Positions 40,874 to 50,856 of a DNA stretch of 64,000 nucleotides are shown here, in pieces. Positions within the stretch are counted from its first letter, which is position 1, and each line of letters starts with the position of its first letter. The notes under the pieces were generated by a model. It saw nothing but the letters and a program-made list of their open reading frames with translations. It was not told where the DNA came from and did not search any database. This DNA is from Salipaludibacillus aurantiacus (GTDB lineage: Bacteria > Bacillota > Bacilli > Bacillales > Salisediminibacteriaceae), in the NCBI RefSeq assembly GCF_900111295.1, contig NZ_FOGT01000002.1:306882-370881 (forward strand), in the 5' to 3' direction. The position numbers and the translations under genes are program-made.

Positions 40874-40900
40874 ATTCAACACTTGTCTCCCATTCCCTTT
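40874..40900 (-). promoter_or_regulatory. Sigma-H-like promoter of ftsAZ
   Basis: On the minus strand AAAGGGAAT (40900-40892) and GTTGAAT (40880-40874) are 11 bp apart and fit the sigma-H consensus RNAGGAWWW and RNNGAAT in all but one position. A sigma-H promoter at ftsAZ boosts polar division at the onset of sporulation in B. subtilis. Confidence 0.6.
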
Positions 40901-40954
40901 TTTTTTCTCCGTAAATATAGAAATTGTTGTATTCCTAATTGTATAACGTGATTA

Positions 40955-41290
40955 CTATTTCCACTTGCTAAGCAGCAGCCGCCTGATCACAGCTATATTT
41001 TTAAACAGCCTGACACCAAATGCAAAAATGGCTGCTAAATACAAGTCTACACCAAGATGAACACCGAGAAAAGCTAAACCCGCCGCTAAAAAGATATTTG
41101 TAAAAAAACCTGTTATAAACACCTTTTCATCAAACTGATTTTCCAGATATGCCCGGCTGCCTCCCGCTAAAGTATCCAGTGCTGCAAGAACAGCAATAGA
41201 TAAGTACGGCGCGTAGTGTTCTGAGACTCTAATATCTGTCAGAAAGCCTAATATAAGGCCTATTAAAAGGCCTAAGAACGGCAGCCACAT
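40955..41290 (-). CDS. sbp: Small basic membrane protein Sbp
   Basis: A 111-residue DUF1290 protein with three hydrophobic segments (MWLPFLGLLIGLILG; VFITGFFTNIFLAAGLAF; DLYLAAIFAFGVRLF) and basic C-terminus. Function unknown, conserved next to ftsA. ATG at 41290 follows AGGAGGG, which overlaps the end of ylxX; the longer reading starting at 41344 lies within ylxX. Confidence 0.88.
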   Translation of the reverse strand: MWLPFLGLLIGLILGFLTDIRVSEHYAPYLSIAVLAALDTLAGGSRAYLENQFDEKVFITGFFTNIFLAAGLAFLGVHLGVDLYLAAIFAFGVRLFKNIAVIRRLLLSKWK

Positions 41291-41291
41291 A

Positions 41292-41990
41292 TCAGGATCC
41301 CTCCTGTACAGGTTCCATAAACCGCGTGCGGTAATTTTTATCAAACGCGGGAAGTGTCAAACTGTTGACAGGATTTGAGGAAAAATTCATGTTTTCATAT
41401 AAAAACATTTCGCGGGATTGAGAAGACATAATGGCATGGTGGAGGGATTCAGGATCATTGGTAATCACTTTAATCTCCACCGGAAAATAACTTAACCAGT
41501 TCCCATTTACTAAAGTCCGTCCATTCGCTTCACGAATTGCAGTAGTGGATACTATTCTTTCGTTTCCTACTGCAATGTGCTCCGCTCCCTGGATATTTAA
41601 ATCATTAATCAGAAGTCTCAGCAAATATGGAGGAATGGAGCTGATCGCCCCACCGGTATAATTGTGGTCAAATTCCAAGTCTATCTGAATAACTAACCCT
41701 TCCCCAGTCACTTCTGTTAACCCGGCTTGTTCTTGTAAATTTTCAATTACATCGGCCATGACATCTTCAACATCCTCTGTCTCTTCAAGCTGGTTTAAAA
41801 TTTCCTGCTGCCGGCTAATTTCTTCATTTAATTCCTGCTGTCTTTCTTTCTCGGCCATTAAAGCCTGGCGAAGTTCTGCCATATTTCTCGTATCACGGGT
41901 TTCAGGTTCCGCGTGGGACTGAAATTGCACTGCTGCCATATATCCTATAATCAGTGTGACACATGCAAAAATAACAGGAATCTTCTTCAT
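41292..41990 (-). CDS. ylxX: DUF881 protein YlxX
   Basis: A 232-residue protein with an N-terminal membrane segment (residues 5-24), an extracytoplasmic coiled coil (~38-85) and a DUF881 domain (GEGLVIQID, INDLNIQGAEHIAVGNERI). Role unknown. A paralogue of its neighbour ylxW. The start overlaps the ylxW end by 4 bp. Confidence 0.86.
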   Translation of the reverse strand: MKKIPVIFACVTLIIGYMAAVQFQSHAEPETRDTRNMAELRQALMAEKERQQELNEEISRQQEILNQLEETEDVEDVMADVIENLQEQAGLTEVTGEGLVIQIDLEFDHNYTGGAISSIPPYLLRLLINDLNIQGAEHIAVGNERIVSTTAIREANGRTLVNGNWLSYFPVEIKVITNDPESLHHAIMSSQSREMFLYENMNFSSNPVNSLTLPAFDKNYRTRFMEPVQEGS

Positions 41991-42712
41991 GTGTCTTCCC
42001 CGCCTTCAAAATAAGGGTTAATAACGACTTCATTTTTTCTTTCAATCCGTACTTGAATATTCTCGCTGACTAATTGATCTTTTACTCCTCCAGCCAAATT
42101 CAGCGATTCGTCCAGTGTTTCCCGGTCTCCAATCGCAGTAATTTCAAATGGAGCGAAGGAAGTCTCCCCGTCTATTTCAATAACCGGCCCTGTACACTGG
42201 ATATAACTCTGGTGGCTGATCCTCCGTCCATTAATTGCTACTGCTTCTGCACCAGCTACGAGAAGTTCGTCAATCACCTGCTGAAGATGATGTTCATGAA
42301 CAATGTAATTATTTGGACTATCTTCTCCTGGAATATACTCTGCATCTGTCAATGTCACATGGAGCCCTTCCCCTTTCACTCCCACATTACCAGTGACCAT
42401 TCTAAGATGATCCAAATCTTCCACAAGATTAAAATAGGTTCTTTCCCGATGAGAAATTTCTTCTTCGACTGTTTTTATTTCTGTTTGAATCTCTTTTAGC
42501 TCACCGGCCAGTTCCCTGTTCACCTGCTGTTCCCTTAACACGTCATTTCGCAAGTCTGCTTCTTCCTGCCATTGCGAATCAGTCATCGTGTAACCTTCTC
42601 TTTCTGATTGTCCGGCCATTTGATAGCTTAAAGAGATTAAAAAGCCTGTGACTAATAACACCACTGAGAATATAACGTATTTACCCTTCAATTTCAATTT
42701 CTTCCTCCTCAT
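41987..42712 (-). CDS. ylxW: DUF881 protein YlxW
   Basis: A 241-residue paralogue of YlxX with membrane anchor (residues 11-31), coiled coil (~48-100) and DUF881 domain (GEGLHVTLTDAE, IDELLVAGAEAVAINGRRIS). Starts 32 bp inside the end of divIB. Function unknown; its place among divisome genes suggests an envelope role. Confidence 0.87.
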   Translation of the reverse strand: MRRKKLKLKGKYVIFSVVLLVTGFLISLSYQMAGQSEREGYTMTDSQWQEEADLRNDVLREQQVNRELAGELKEIQTEIKTVEEEISHRERTYFNLVEDLDHLRMVTGNVGVKGEGLHVTLTDAEYIPGEDSPNNYIVHEHHLQQVIDELLVAGAEAVAINGRRISHQSYIQCTGPVIEIDGETSFAPFEITAIGDRETLDESLNLAGGVKDQLVSENIQVRIERKNEVVINPYFEGGEDT

Positions 42713-43463
42713 CCTCTGTATTGAAACGTTCGAAATAAGGGTTCATACGCATATGAACGATGCCTTCTTCCTCAGGGTCCAGCTGTTCAACAACTGACGG
42801 ATAGGGCGCGATTCTTTCAGAAAACTGGTTAACTGTGGAACTGACTACAAAACCGTCATTCATTAGAATTGTTAACCTGCCTGGATCATTATCAAGAGGT
42901 TCAAGAATAACATCAGATATCCTCTGTCGCAGACCGCTTGGTGTTTGTGACAATTCATTTACCATTGCTTCTCTAATCTGATTATCTTCAAATCCCCTTA
43001 GGACAGGCGCATCGAAGGGAGTGGCTCTTTGGCCTCCATTGTCGTAAATTTCCCCGGTCACAAGCACAGGTGCATAAGAATTCCCGTCCTTTATATAAGC
43101 AATCCGCTCATGTTCGGTCACAGTAATAACGACTGTATTCATCCACTCCCTTGAAATCTCCACAGAGTTAATGGCATCATGGTCAGTCAGCCTTTCAACC
43201 AGTTCACTCCCCCCTAAATTCCACATACTGGCGCCCTGGAGGAGTTCAGACTCATCGACCACCCAATCTGCTGAAGCAAGATTGTTCCCTCTGACGTTAA
43301 CTGTTTGGACTTGGCTGAAAGAACTTTGAAAATACACGATCAATAGCATAAGGGTGAAAAATACAGAAACGTAAACAATCAGTCTCCTGTTTGACTTCTG
43401 CTTTCGCCGTTCTTTCAGTTTAGGTATTCGCTCTTCAATTTTTACTACCTTTTTTTCTTTCAT
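42681..43463 (-). CDS. divIB: Cell division protein DivIB (FtsQ)
   Basis: A 260-residue bitopic protein: basic cytoplasmic tail with EERIPKLKERRKQK, one membrane helix (~33-52), POTRA domain (VQTVNVRGNNLASADWVVDE) and beta domain with an acidic C-terminus. It stabilises FtsL-DivIC in the divisome. ATG at 43463 with GGAGGAAGG upstream. Confidence 0.94.
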   Translation of the reverse strand: MKEKKVVKIEERIPKLKERRKQKSNRRLIVYVSVFFTLMLLIVYFQSSFSQVQTVNVRGNNLASADWVVDESELLQGASMWNLGGSELVERLTDHDAINSVEISREWMNTVVITVTEHERIAYIKDGNSYAPVLVTGEIYDNGGQRATPFDAPVLRGFEDNQIREAMVNELSQTPSGLRQRISDVILEPLDNDPGRLTILMNDGFVVSSTVNQFSERIAPYPSVVEQLDPEEEGIVHMRMNPYFERFNTEDEEEEIEIEG

Positions 43464-43538
43464 CTGCCTTCCTCCATTGTAAAGCAAGGGATTGAACGAG
43501 AAAACAAATTATATAAACTTTCATATAATTGAAATAGT

Positions 43539-44453
43539 TTAGTCACCGATATACTCAACTTCTGTTTCCAGGTCAATACCGTAATGAATACGAACCTGCT
43601 CTTTAATATAGTCAATCAAGGTTAGTATATCTTCTGCTGAAGCATCACCCGTATTTACTATAAAATTGGCATGTCTTTCAGAGATTTGTGCCCCTCCTAC
43701 CTTGTAACCTTTTAACCCTAACTCTTCAATTAGCCGGCCTGCATGTTCGGGTAATGGATTACGGAACACACTTCCACAGCAAGGGTCTTTCCAAGGCTGG
43801 GTCTCTTTCCGATAATTTTTATTTGTTTGTAATCTTTCGCGAATCTCAGCCGTATTTCCTTTATTTAATTGAAATTCAGCTGATATGCAAATTCCGCCGT
43901 TTTTCTGTAAAACTGAGCTTCGGTAGGCAAACTTTAATTCTTCATTACTCAGCCATGTGCACTCTCCATTCCGCATCAGCACATATGCTTTAGTTAAAAT
44001 GGCTGAAATGTCTGATTTATGAGCTCCTGCATTCATAAAAACAGCGCCGCCAACAGAGCCCGGTATTCCGCCGGCAAATTCTAAGCCTGAATAGCCTTTT
44101 TTACTCATAATCGTAGCCAGTTTAATAAGGGAAAAGCCTGCCCCGACAGAAATTAAATCTCCTTCCTGTTTGAATGAAGCCAGTTTGTCTCCAAGCTTAA
44201 TGACAACTCCATTTATTCCCTTGTCAGACACGAGAATGTTAGAACCTCTCCCGAGAATAAACCAGGGAAGCTTTTTTTCCTTAATAAAAGCCATAGCATA
44301 TTTGAGGCTTTCTACTGAATCCGGTTCAATCATCAGAGCTGCCGGGCCGCCTATTTTCCAAGTTGTATGATTCTTCAATGGTTCATCCAGTGCAGCTTTA
44401 CCAGTAGAATTTTTATCAAGTTCCTCTTTTAATTCGCGTAATACCCTATCCAT
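43539..44453 (-). CDS. murB: UDP-N-acetylenolpyruvoylglucosamine reductase
   Basis: A 304-residue FAD enzyme of type IIa giving UDP-MurNAc. [11 protein letters not shown], the FAD loop [14 protein letters not shown] and catalytic GSVFRNP and RHANFIVN are visible. Overlaps the murG end by 8 bp. Confidence 0.96.
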   Translation of the reverse strand: MDRVLRELKEELDKNSTGKAALDEPLKNHTTWKIGGPAALMIEPDSVESLKYAMAFIKEKKLPWFILGRGSNILVSDKGINGVVIKLGDKLASFKQEGDLISVGAGFSLIKLATIMSKKGYSGLEFAGGIPGSVGGAVFMNAGAHKSDISAILTKAYVLMRNGECTWLSNEELKFAYRSSVLQKNGGICISAEFQLNKGNTAEIRERLQTNKNYRKETQPWKDPCCGSVFRNPLPEHAGRLIEELGLKGYKVGGAQISERHANFIVNTGDASAEDILTLIDYIKEQVRIHYGIDLETEVEYIGD

Positions 44454-45564
44454 TTAATTTACCGCCGTTTGTTAAAGATTTTATTATACGCTCAATATCT
44501 GCGGAAGCATCAGGTCTGCCAAGCTTAAGCGCCCCTTCTTTCATGCTGGTCCATTTATCCCTGTCAGATAAAATATCATCAATTTCTTTAAACAGGCGGT
44601 CAGGGGCCATTTCACTTTCTAAAATCACTTTTGCTGCATTTTCTTTTTCCAAAGAGCGGGCATTTTTTTCCTGGTGATTATTCGTCACATACGGACTTGG
44701 AATAAGCACCGAAGGTAAACCTAAAGCAGTAATTTCAGCAAGTGTAGTAGCTCCAGCCCGAGCTACCAGCAAATCAACTTCATTAAGGATAGCCGGCATA
44801 TTTTCAATATAAGGTACTGTAACAATACCGCTTACGCCTGTTTCTTTATCAATTTTTTCTTTAACTGTTTCATAATGAGCCTGCCCTGTTACATAAAGAC
44901 ACTGATAATCTTTTGACTTCCATTGCTGTAAAGTTTCCATTACAGCATCATTAATAGGTTTTGCTCCACGGCTGCCTCCTACAATAAGGACAGTTTTAAG
45001 GGATGGGTCAAGACCAAGTTCTTTAATCTTTGACTTCCCTGTCACTGTCCTTTGTTTTACAACTTCGCTCGCTCTCGGATTGCCGGTCAACACTACTTTT
45101 TCTTTTGGAAAAAAGTCAGCTGAATCAGGAAACGACAAGGCGATCTTTGTTACATATCGGGATAGAAATTTATTAGTCAGCCCTGGTACACTGTTTTGTT
45201 CATGTATTATTGTAGGAATTTTCTGCTTAGCGGCTGCAAAAACAACTGGCCCACAGACGTATCCCCCGGTCCCTATAACCACATCCGGCTTGAATTCTTT
45301 AATGTACTTTCTCGATTTTCTCACCGCGTTTATAAAACGTAAAATGGTTTTTACATTATCTAAGGATACTTTTCGTTTAAACCCTGATATTTTGACCGTT
45401 TTAAATGGAATTCCTTCCTTAGGTACAATATTTGCTTCAAGGCCGTTTTCTGTACCAATATATAAACATTCAACTGAATTATTTTGGTTTTTTAAATGAT
45501 TGATAAAAGCGACAGCTGGGTAAATGTGTCCGCCAGTACCGCCACCGGATATTAAAACTTTCAT
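44446..45564 (-). CDS. murG: UDP-GlcNAc transferase MurG
   Basis: A 372-residue GT28 enzyme that adds GlcNAc to lipid I, giving lipid II, at the inner membrane face. [12 protein letters not shown] near the N-terminus, [11 protein letters not shown] and the C-terminal donor site [12 protein letters not shown] are conserved. It lies ~400 bp after spoVE, a space holding the repeat at 45783. Confidence 0.97.
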   Translation of the reverse strand: MKVLISGGGTGGHIYPAVAFINHLKNQNNSVECLYIGTENGLEANIVPKEGIPFKTVKISGFKRKVSLDNVKTILRFINAVRKSRKYIKEFKPDVVIGTGGYVCGPVVFAAAKQKIPTIIHEQNSVPGLTNKFLSRYVTKIALSFPDSADFFPKEKVVLTGNPRASEVVKQRTVTGKSKIKELGLDPSLKTVLIVGGSRGAKPINDAVMETLQQWKSKDYQCLYVTGQAHYETVKEKIDKETGVSGIVTVPYIENMPAILNEVDLLVARAGATTLAEITALGLPSVLIPSPYVTNNHQEKNARSLEKENAAKVILESEMAPDRLFKEIDDILSDRDKWTSMKEGALKLGRPDASADIERIIKSLTNGGKLNG

Positions 45565-45782
45565 ATTTTCCTCCTAAACGATTTCCATTAATTAATAACA
45601 GAATCTTTTACTGTATCATTCCTATTTTAACCGAATATTAAAGGGATTTTAAGTCAATTATGGATGTTTTTAAACTTTTAAACAAAATATAATTTATTTT
45701 ATAAATCGTTGGTCTTTCCATCACTTTTTTCGCCTTAAATTTTATGCTCTGTTAAACTTCGGAACCTGCCTCATCCGGTAAA

Positions 45783-45945
45783 CGAAGGCGGGGACACCCC
45801 CTAGCTGAAAACAAGCCCCTCGGAAAGTGCCCTTCCTAATGACTAAAGTCACTGCTTCTAACACAAAAGAACACCCGAAACAACATTCGTAAAAATTGTT
45901 TCGGATGTCTTTAAAGTCACTATTCTTTTGTTTCAGTGTCTATGA
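45783..45945. repeat. Dispersed intergenic repeat, copy A (with hairpin)
   Basis: Shares TAGCTGAAAACAAGCCCCT, a GACTAAAGTCACT-like segment, a hairpin and TATTCTTTTGTTTCAG in the same order with copy B at 62272. The hairpin stems (45871-45883 with 45896-45908) differ in sequence from copy B but keep pairing. It lies just past the spoVE stop and can end that transcript on the minus strand (GTTCTTTTGTGTT follows the stem). The rest of 45565-45782 holds no gene I can support. Confidence 0.7.
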
Positions 45946-45970
45946 CTGGTGCCTCGCCTCTCTTATCAAG

Positions 45971-47068
45971 TTACCGAATATGCCGGCTGATATTCAAGAG
46001 CACGCCAATCGTCGTGAGCATTAAAGTAAGGGATGATCCTCCGTAACTCAACAAAGGAAGTGTAATCCCCGTCACAGGCATGAGCCCAATCACTACTCCA
46101 ATATTAATCATTACTTGTATTGCTATCATACCAATAATACCGGTAGCAAATAAGGTACCGAATAAATCCGGAGCATGCAAGGCGATCCTTAACCCTCTCC
46201 ACAATAAAACGGCAAAACAGAGAAGAACGAACGACCCGCCTAAAAAGCCGAGTTCTTCAGCCAAAATGGCAAAAATAAAATCTGTTTGCGGTTCAGGCAA
46301 GTAAAAATATTTTTGCCGGCTGTGACCGAAACCCAACCCTAAAATTCCTCCTGGAGCGATAGCGAATAATGATTGTATAATCTGAAATCCACTGCCCAGA
46401 GGGTCTTGCCAGGGATCCAGAAATGAGGTGATCCGCTGAAGACGGTAAGGGGCCGACACTATTAATCCAACAAAACCGATCGCCCCTATCCCTCCCAAAA
46501 ACATAAAGTGGGAAATTCTGGCCCCGGCGACAAAAATTATTAAAACACACGTGAAAACCATAACTGCCCCTGTGCCCAAGTCCGGCTGGAGCATAATAAG
46601 GCCAAAAGCAATAAAAACAAGAGACAAAGCCGGCACCAGGCCTTTTTTCCAGGATGTTATATACTTCTGATTTTCTGAAACATACTTTGCTAAAAATAAT
46701 ATCATCGCAAGTTTCATAAATTCTGAAGGCTGGATTGAGAAAGCTCCTACCCCCAGCCAGCTTTGTGCTCCGCCCCTTACTAAACCCACGCCGGGAATCA
46801 GAACGATAACAAGTAGGGCAAAACATATCCATAAAATAATATGCGCCATTTGTTTTAACCGCCAATAATCCACTTGAACGGTTACAAACATAGCTGCCAG
46901 CCCCACACCTACAAAAATCAGCTGTCTTTTTAAAAAGAAATAGGGATCCTGGAAACGGTATTCTGCCCAGACTGCGCTGGCACTGTAAACCATCATACTA
47001 CCTATAATTACTAGAATTACAGTTACAACTACCAATATTAAATCAGGAGTCGTTCGGACTTTAGGCAA
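45971..47068 (-). CDS. spoVE: SEDS peptidoglycan polymerase SpoVE
   Basis: A 365-residue, ten-helix SEDS glycosyltransferase for spore cortex, working with SpoVD. The catalytic-loop region LQPDLGTGAVM and PVTGITLPLLSYGGSS are typical. By place (murD-spoVE-murG) it is SpoVE, though family FtsW/RodA members are alike and it might also serve division, since no other FtsW is in the cluster. Confidence 0.9.
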   Translation of the reverse strand: MPKVRTTPDLILVVVTVILVIIGSMMVYSASAVWAEYRFQDPYFFLKRQLIFVGVGLAAMFVTVQVDYWRLKQMAHIILWICFALLVIVLIPGVGLVRGGAQSWLGVGAFSIQPSEFMKLAMILFLAKYVSENQKYITSWKKGLVPALSLVFIAFGLIMLQPDLGTGAVMVFTCVLIIFVAGARISHFMFLGGIGAIGFVGLIVSAPYRLQRITSFLDPWQDPLGSGFQIIQSLFAIAPGGILGLGFGHSRQKYFYLPEPQTDFIFAILAEELGFLGGSFVLLCFAVLLWRGLRIALHAPDLFGTLFATGIIGMIAIQVMINIGVVIGLMPVTGITLPLLSYGGSSLTLMLTTIGVLLNISRHIR

Positions 47069-47145
47069 TAGAAAAACACCTCGATTCTTCTAACCCTGGA
47101 GGGCCTCTATTACCTATTCATATGTATGGCTTGGCCAATCATGAC

Positions 47146-48510
47146 TTATTTTTGCTGCTTAATTAATTCAACTTGTTCTGTAAATGCTTTTCCGCGTTCC
47201 TCAAAAGTTTTAAACTGGTCCCACGAGGCACAGGCCGGAGATAACAGAATCACGTCCCCTTTATTTGAACAGCTGTATGCTTTAGAGGTTGCTTCATTTA
47301 AAGTATCGGCTGAATCGACAAAGGGCACTCCGGACTGCCTGCCGGTTTCGGCAAGTTTATCTTTTGTTTCGCCGTAAGTGATCAGCGCACTGACTTTTTC
47401 AGAAAGCAATGGTTTAAGCGCGTCAAAAGACAGTCCCCTGTCCAGACCTCCGGCAATTAAAACAACAGGCTGATTAAATGCCTTTAAGGCTGTAATTGTT
47501 GCCGGTACATTCGTTGCTTTGGAATTATTATAAACCTTTCGCCCCTCTACGTCACCGATAAATTGAAGGCGGTGTTCCACGCCTTCAAACGTCTTTAAGA
47601 CATGCCTGATTTGCTCTATGTCTGCTCCGCCCAAAATTGCTGCAGCAGCTGCGGCAAGGGCGTTTGCCACGTTATGATCCCCGGGAAGAGACATGTCTTT
47701 AGCCTGAATAAGTTTTTCATTAAAAACAGTCAGCCATCCTTCTGAAAGACAAGCGCCGTTTTCCAGATTTTTTTCTACAGAAAAAGGGATTAACTGTGCT
47801 TTCGCCTCTTTAACAACCTTCGATACAAGTGGGTCATCCGCATTGTAAATGAGGTAATCGCCGCTCGTCTGGTTCCGGAAAATATGAGATTTAGCTTCAA
47901 TATAGTCATCCATAGACCCATGGTAATCCAGATGGGCTTCTACAAAATTTAACAGTACGGCAATTTTAGGCGCAAATGTTTCTGTGCCCATAAGCTGAAA
48001 ACTGGATAATTCCACAACCATCTCGTCCTTGGGGGTGGCCTCTCTAGCCACTTTGCATGCAACTTTGCCGATATTTCCTGCTATTAATGGATTCCGCCGG
48101 CCACCTTTAAGCATTTCGCCAACGTAAGTCGTCGTTGTTGTTTTACCGTTGGAGCCGGTGATGCCAATCATCTCTGCCTCTGAAATTAAATAAGCCAGTT
48201 CCACTTCAGTGTAGATAGGGATATTCAGCCCTTTAGCTTTTGCAACTAAAGGATGGTCATAACGGACTCCCGGGTTCTTAACTAAATAATTAAGCTCTTC
48301 TGAGACAAGTTCCTCAGGATGGGAGCCGCAAACTACTTCGATACCTTCTTTTTCAAGCTCTTTTGCCTGCTCATTTTCCTCATAAGGTTTCCGGTCATTC
48401 ACTGTCACCTGAGCCCCCAGGTGATTCAGCAGTTTTGCGGCTTCAGTCCCGCTTTTTGCCAACCCGAGTACAAGTACTTTTTTATCTTTAAATTTATTAA
48501 CTAGTTTCAT
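47146..48510 (-). CDS. murD: UDP-MurNAc-L-alanine:D-glutamate ligase
   Basis: A 454-residue Mur ligase. Rossmann N-terminus [17 protein letters not shown], Walker [12 protein letters not shown] (~114), ligase motifs ELSSFQL and [27 protein letters not shown] at 48510 overlaps the mraY stop (ATGA). Readings from 48588 run inside mraY. Confidence 0.96.
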   Translation of the reverse strand: MKLVNKFKDKKVLVLGLAKSGTEAAKLLNHLGAQVTVNDRKPYEENEQAKELEKEGIEVVCGSHPEELVSEELNYLVKNPGVRYDHPLVAKAKGLNIPIYTEVELAYLISEAEMIGITGSNGKTTTTTYVGEMLKGGRRNPLIAGNIGKVACKVAREATPKDEMVVELSSFQLMGTETFAPKIAVLLNFVEAHLDYHGSMDDYIEAKSHIFRNQTSGDYLIYNADDPLVSKVVKEAKAQLIPFSVEKNLENGACLSEGWLTVFNEKLIQAKDMSLPGDHNVANALAAAAAAILGGADIEQIRHVLKTFEGVEHRLQFIGDVEGRKVYNNSKATNVPATITALKAFNQPVVLIAGGLDRGLSFDALKPLLSEKVSALITYGETKDKLAETGRQSGVPFVDSADTLNEATSKAYSCSNKGDVILLSPACASWDQFKTFEERGKAFTEQVELIKQQK

Positions 48511-49484
48511 GACATCCACACCTCTAAATAAACGCCTGTAAAGGCAAATAAAATTCCTACCAGCCAGAAGGTTACTACAACCCGCCACTCACTCCAGCCT
48601 GAAAGCTCATAATGATGGTGAAGAGGACTCATCTTAAATACTCTTTTCCCAGTCGTTTTGAATGAGATAACCTGGATAATTACAGATAATGTTTCGATAA
48701 CAAACACGCCGCCTATTACTACCAGTAATAATTCCATTTTAGTCAGGATAGCAATCATCGCCAGAGCACCGCCTAGTGCCAATGATCCGGTATCTCCCAT
48801 AAATACTTTCGCCGGATGAGCGTTAAACACGAGGAAACCAAGAACAGCACCCACTACCGCAAGAGAAAACAATGATACTGTAAGCATCCCCGTAAAATAA
48901 GCGAGTATAGCGAAAGCTCCAAAAGCTACGGCAGCTGTCCCTGCAACTAACCCATCCAGTCCGTCAGTCAGGTTAACCGCGTTACTGGCTCCGACCAGCA
49001 TAACAATAATCAGCGGAAGGTACAGCCAGCCCACATCCAACGCTAAACCTGTTCCAGGAATATGTACTTCGGTAGAAATGCCCGACTGAAGCAAAACGAC
49101 ATACACAACTGCTGAAATAGCAACCTGGCCTAAAAATTTCTGTTTTGAAGTTAAACCTAGGTTTCTTTTCTTCACTACTTTTATATAGTCATCGAGAAAG
49201 CCCAGCAGTCCAAATCCGACTGTGACTAACAGCAGGAGCCAGATCTCCACTCCAATAGTGTGAAATTGCCCTGCCATTACCAGAGAAGAAAAGACAATCG
49301 ATAAAATAATCATTAGGCCGCCCATCGTAGGGGTCCCGGTTTTCTTCTGGTGGGATTTCGGGCCTTCATCCCTGATACTTTGCCCAAACTTTAATTTTCT
49401 TAAAAATGGAATGAGAAACGGTGAAAGAAATACCGTTAATAAAAAAGCTAAAAGTAATGTAAATAATAATCCTTGTTCCAACAT
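48507..49484 (-). CDS. mraY: Phospho-MurNAc-pentapeptide transferase
   Basis: A 325-residue, ten-helix enzyme making lipid I on undecaprenyl phosphate. [20 protein letters not shown] and the loop [13 protein letters not shown] are diagnostic. GAAAGGAG precedes the ATG; 15 bp after the MurF-like gene. Confidence 0.97.
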   Translation of the reverse strand: MLEQGLLFTLLLAFLLTVFLSPFLIPFLRKLKFGQSIRDEGPKSHQKKTGTPTMGGLMIILSIVFSSLVMAGQFHTIGVEIWLLLLVTVGFGLLGFLDDYIKVVKKRNLGLTSKQKFLGQVAISAVVYVVLLQSGISTEVHIPGTGLALDVGWLYLPLIIVMLVGASNAVNLTDGLDGLVAGTAAVAFGAFAILAYFTGMLTVSLFSLAVVGAVLGFLVFNAHPAKVFMGDTGSLALGGALAMIAILTKMELLLVVIGGVFVIETLSVIIQVISFKTTGKRVFKMSPLHHHYELSGWSEWRVVVTFWLVGILFAFTGVYLEVWMS

Positions 49485-49499
49485 GAAAGGAACTCCTTT

Positions 49500-50855
49500 C
49501 TACCGACTATTCAATTCTTCTATAATCTGCTCCAATAATTCTCTGTTTGCGCCCCTGTATAAGGCGAGGCTCGAACTTTCTATCAGTTCTTTAAACGTAT
49601 TAACAGCTTTTCCATGAGTAGCAAAGTGTTTGCTGTTTATCTGAGCGTTGCCTTTTCTCTTTAATGCTTCTTTTACCCAAAACGCTTTTTCTCCAATTGT
49701 AATCACATCAGTGACAGGCAGTGCGACCTGGGAAGCAAATACTTCATGTAAGGTTTTATCCTGGGGGGCCGCCTGGAAACCCTCATCTACAATTAAAACT
49801 CTTCTGCTGAACGTATGCATGTGCTTTAACATACCTAAAGAAAATTCTAAATCACTTTCTTCCACATGTGTATGATCAAATAGGATAACTGACCTGAATG
49901 ATGTTTCTACAGCATCCAAAGACATATCTTCCATAGTCAGACTTGATAATGACCGATGGATTTGCTCCGCTCCAATCCCCAGGTGAATAGCAGCAGCAAC
50001 TGCAGCAACTACAGGTTTTATATGCCCGCTCAATAAAGCCGGGACATTAAAATCAATCATGACTCCTTCTAACTGAAAAATACACTCTTCTCCTGCTGTT
50101 TCTTTGCTGCTGATTTGAAAAATATTATGTTCTCCAAATCCGTATGTTGACACATCAGTTTTCCATTCACGGTTTGAAAAGGAAGTGTCTCCTTCTGCGA
50201 TAATAGTTCCTGTTGCTTTCATACCTTCTTCAATACACACTGCATAGGCAGGATCTTTAATTTCTTTTACGCTGTCTGCAAAACAGACCAGTGAAAAAGC
50301 AGGCTGAAGCAGGTTACTTATATGACAGACTGTCTCTTCAGACTTGTCAGGGACATCACATATTAGGACGTCACTTTCAAGAGGCATGGACAGCACCGTT
50401 TCATACACACTCATCTCATTATCTGCAGAATGTTTTGCTTCATGGACTTTATATGATCCTGAGAGGACTTTACTTAACACTTTCTTAGCTACAAGCCTCG
50501 AATAATCTCCAGTGACAGCTACCGAAACCGCGTCCACTTCCTTCAAGTAACGGTTGGCCAGACTGCGGACAGCTTCCAGCGGGTCATCTGTATATAAAAC
50601 AGGAAAATCATCTGGTACAGTACTTGGAAGCTCAATTCCTTTTTTCCAGAAGGAAGCAGCCGCACCACATTCCATAGCCGCTTCAATAAACTGATGTCCG
50701 TCATAGAACTCCCCCTGGAGAGGAACGTATATTTGCCCGCTCTGAATAGAGTTGGAGTCTGCCGACACACCTGCAGCGGTAAAAGTGATAGGAAAGCGGC
50801 CTTTCACTTCATCACAAACTGATTTTATAAGCTGATAATCAATATGACCATACAT
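49500..50855 (-). CDS. MurF-like protein lacking ligase catalytic motifs
   Basis: A 451-residue intact reading frame placed where murF lies in many Firmicutes (murE-murF-mraY). Domain 1 fits the MurF UDP-binding fold (GQIYVPLQGEFYDGHQFIEA, ~40-59) but DSR is DSN. In domain 2 the Walker [10 protein letters not shown] is TGDYSRLVA (115-123), so the P-loop Lys and Thr are gone. The Mg-binding Glu position reads LICDVPDKSEE (~164-174), the NIGxxH segment is VCFADS, and the carbamylated-Lys motif is absent. In domain 3 the DxYNANP motif is FDHTHVEES (~326-334). It begins 1 bp after murE with AAAGGAGAGG, so it is translated with the cluster. It cannot be an ordinary D-Ala-D-Ala ligase; a true murF is expected elsewhere (in B. 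subtilis it is near ddl). A structural or regulatory pseudoenzyme is one idea. Confidence 0.85.
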   Translation of the reverse strand: MYGHIDYQLIKSVCDEVKGRFPITFTAAGVSADSNSIQSGQIYVPLQGEFYDGHQFIEAAMECGAAASFWKKGIELPSTVPDDFPVLYTDDPLEAVRSLANRYLKEVDAVSVAVTGDYSRLVAKKVLSKVLSGSYKVHEAKHSADNEMSVYETVLSMPLESDVLICDVPDKSEETVCHISNLLQPAFSLVCFADSVKEIKDPAYAVCIEEGMKATGTIIAEGDTSFSNREWKTDVSTYGFGEHNIFQISSKETAGEECIFQLEGVMIDFNVPALLSGHIKPVVAAVAAAIHLGIGAEQIHRSLSSLTMEDMSLDAVETSFRSVILFDHTHVEESDLEFSLGMLKHMHTFSRRVLIVDEGFQAAPQDKTLHEVFASQVALPVTDVITIGEKAFWVKEALKRKGNAQINSKHFATHGKAVNTFKELIESSSLALYRGANRELLEQIIEELNSR

Positions 50856-50856
50856 G

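Noticed and set aside
46293..46865. A 190-codon minus-strand frame inside spoVE
   Set aside because: It is a second frame within the spoVE coding region, with low-complexity Arg/Cys/Tyr content and no start signals.
49500..50855. MurF-like gene as a frameshifted or mis-sequenced true murF
   Set aside because: The frame is uninterrupted and homology persists across all domains; only the motifs have changed, so a reading error cannot explain it.
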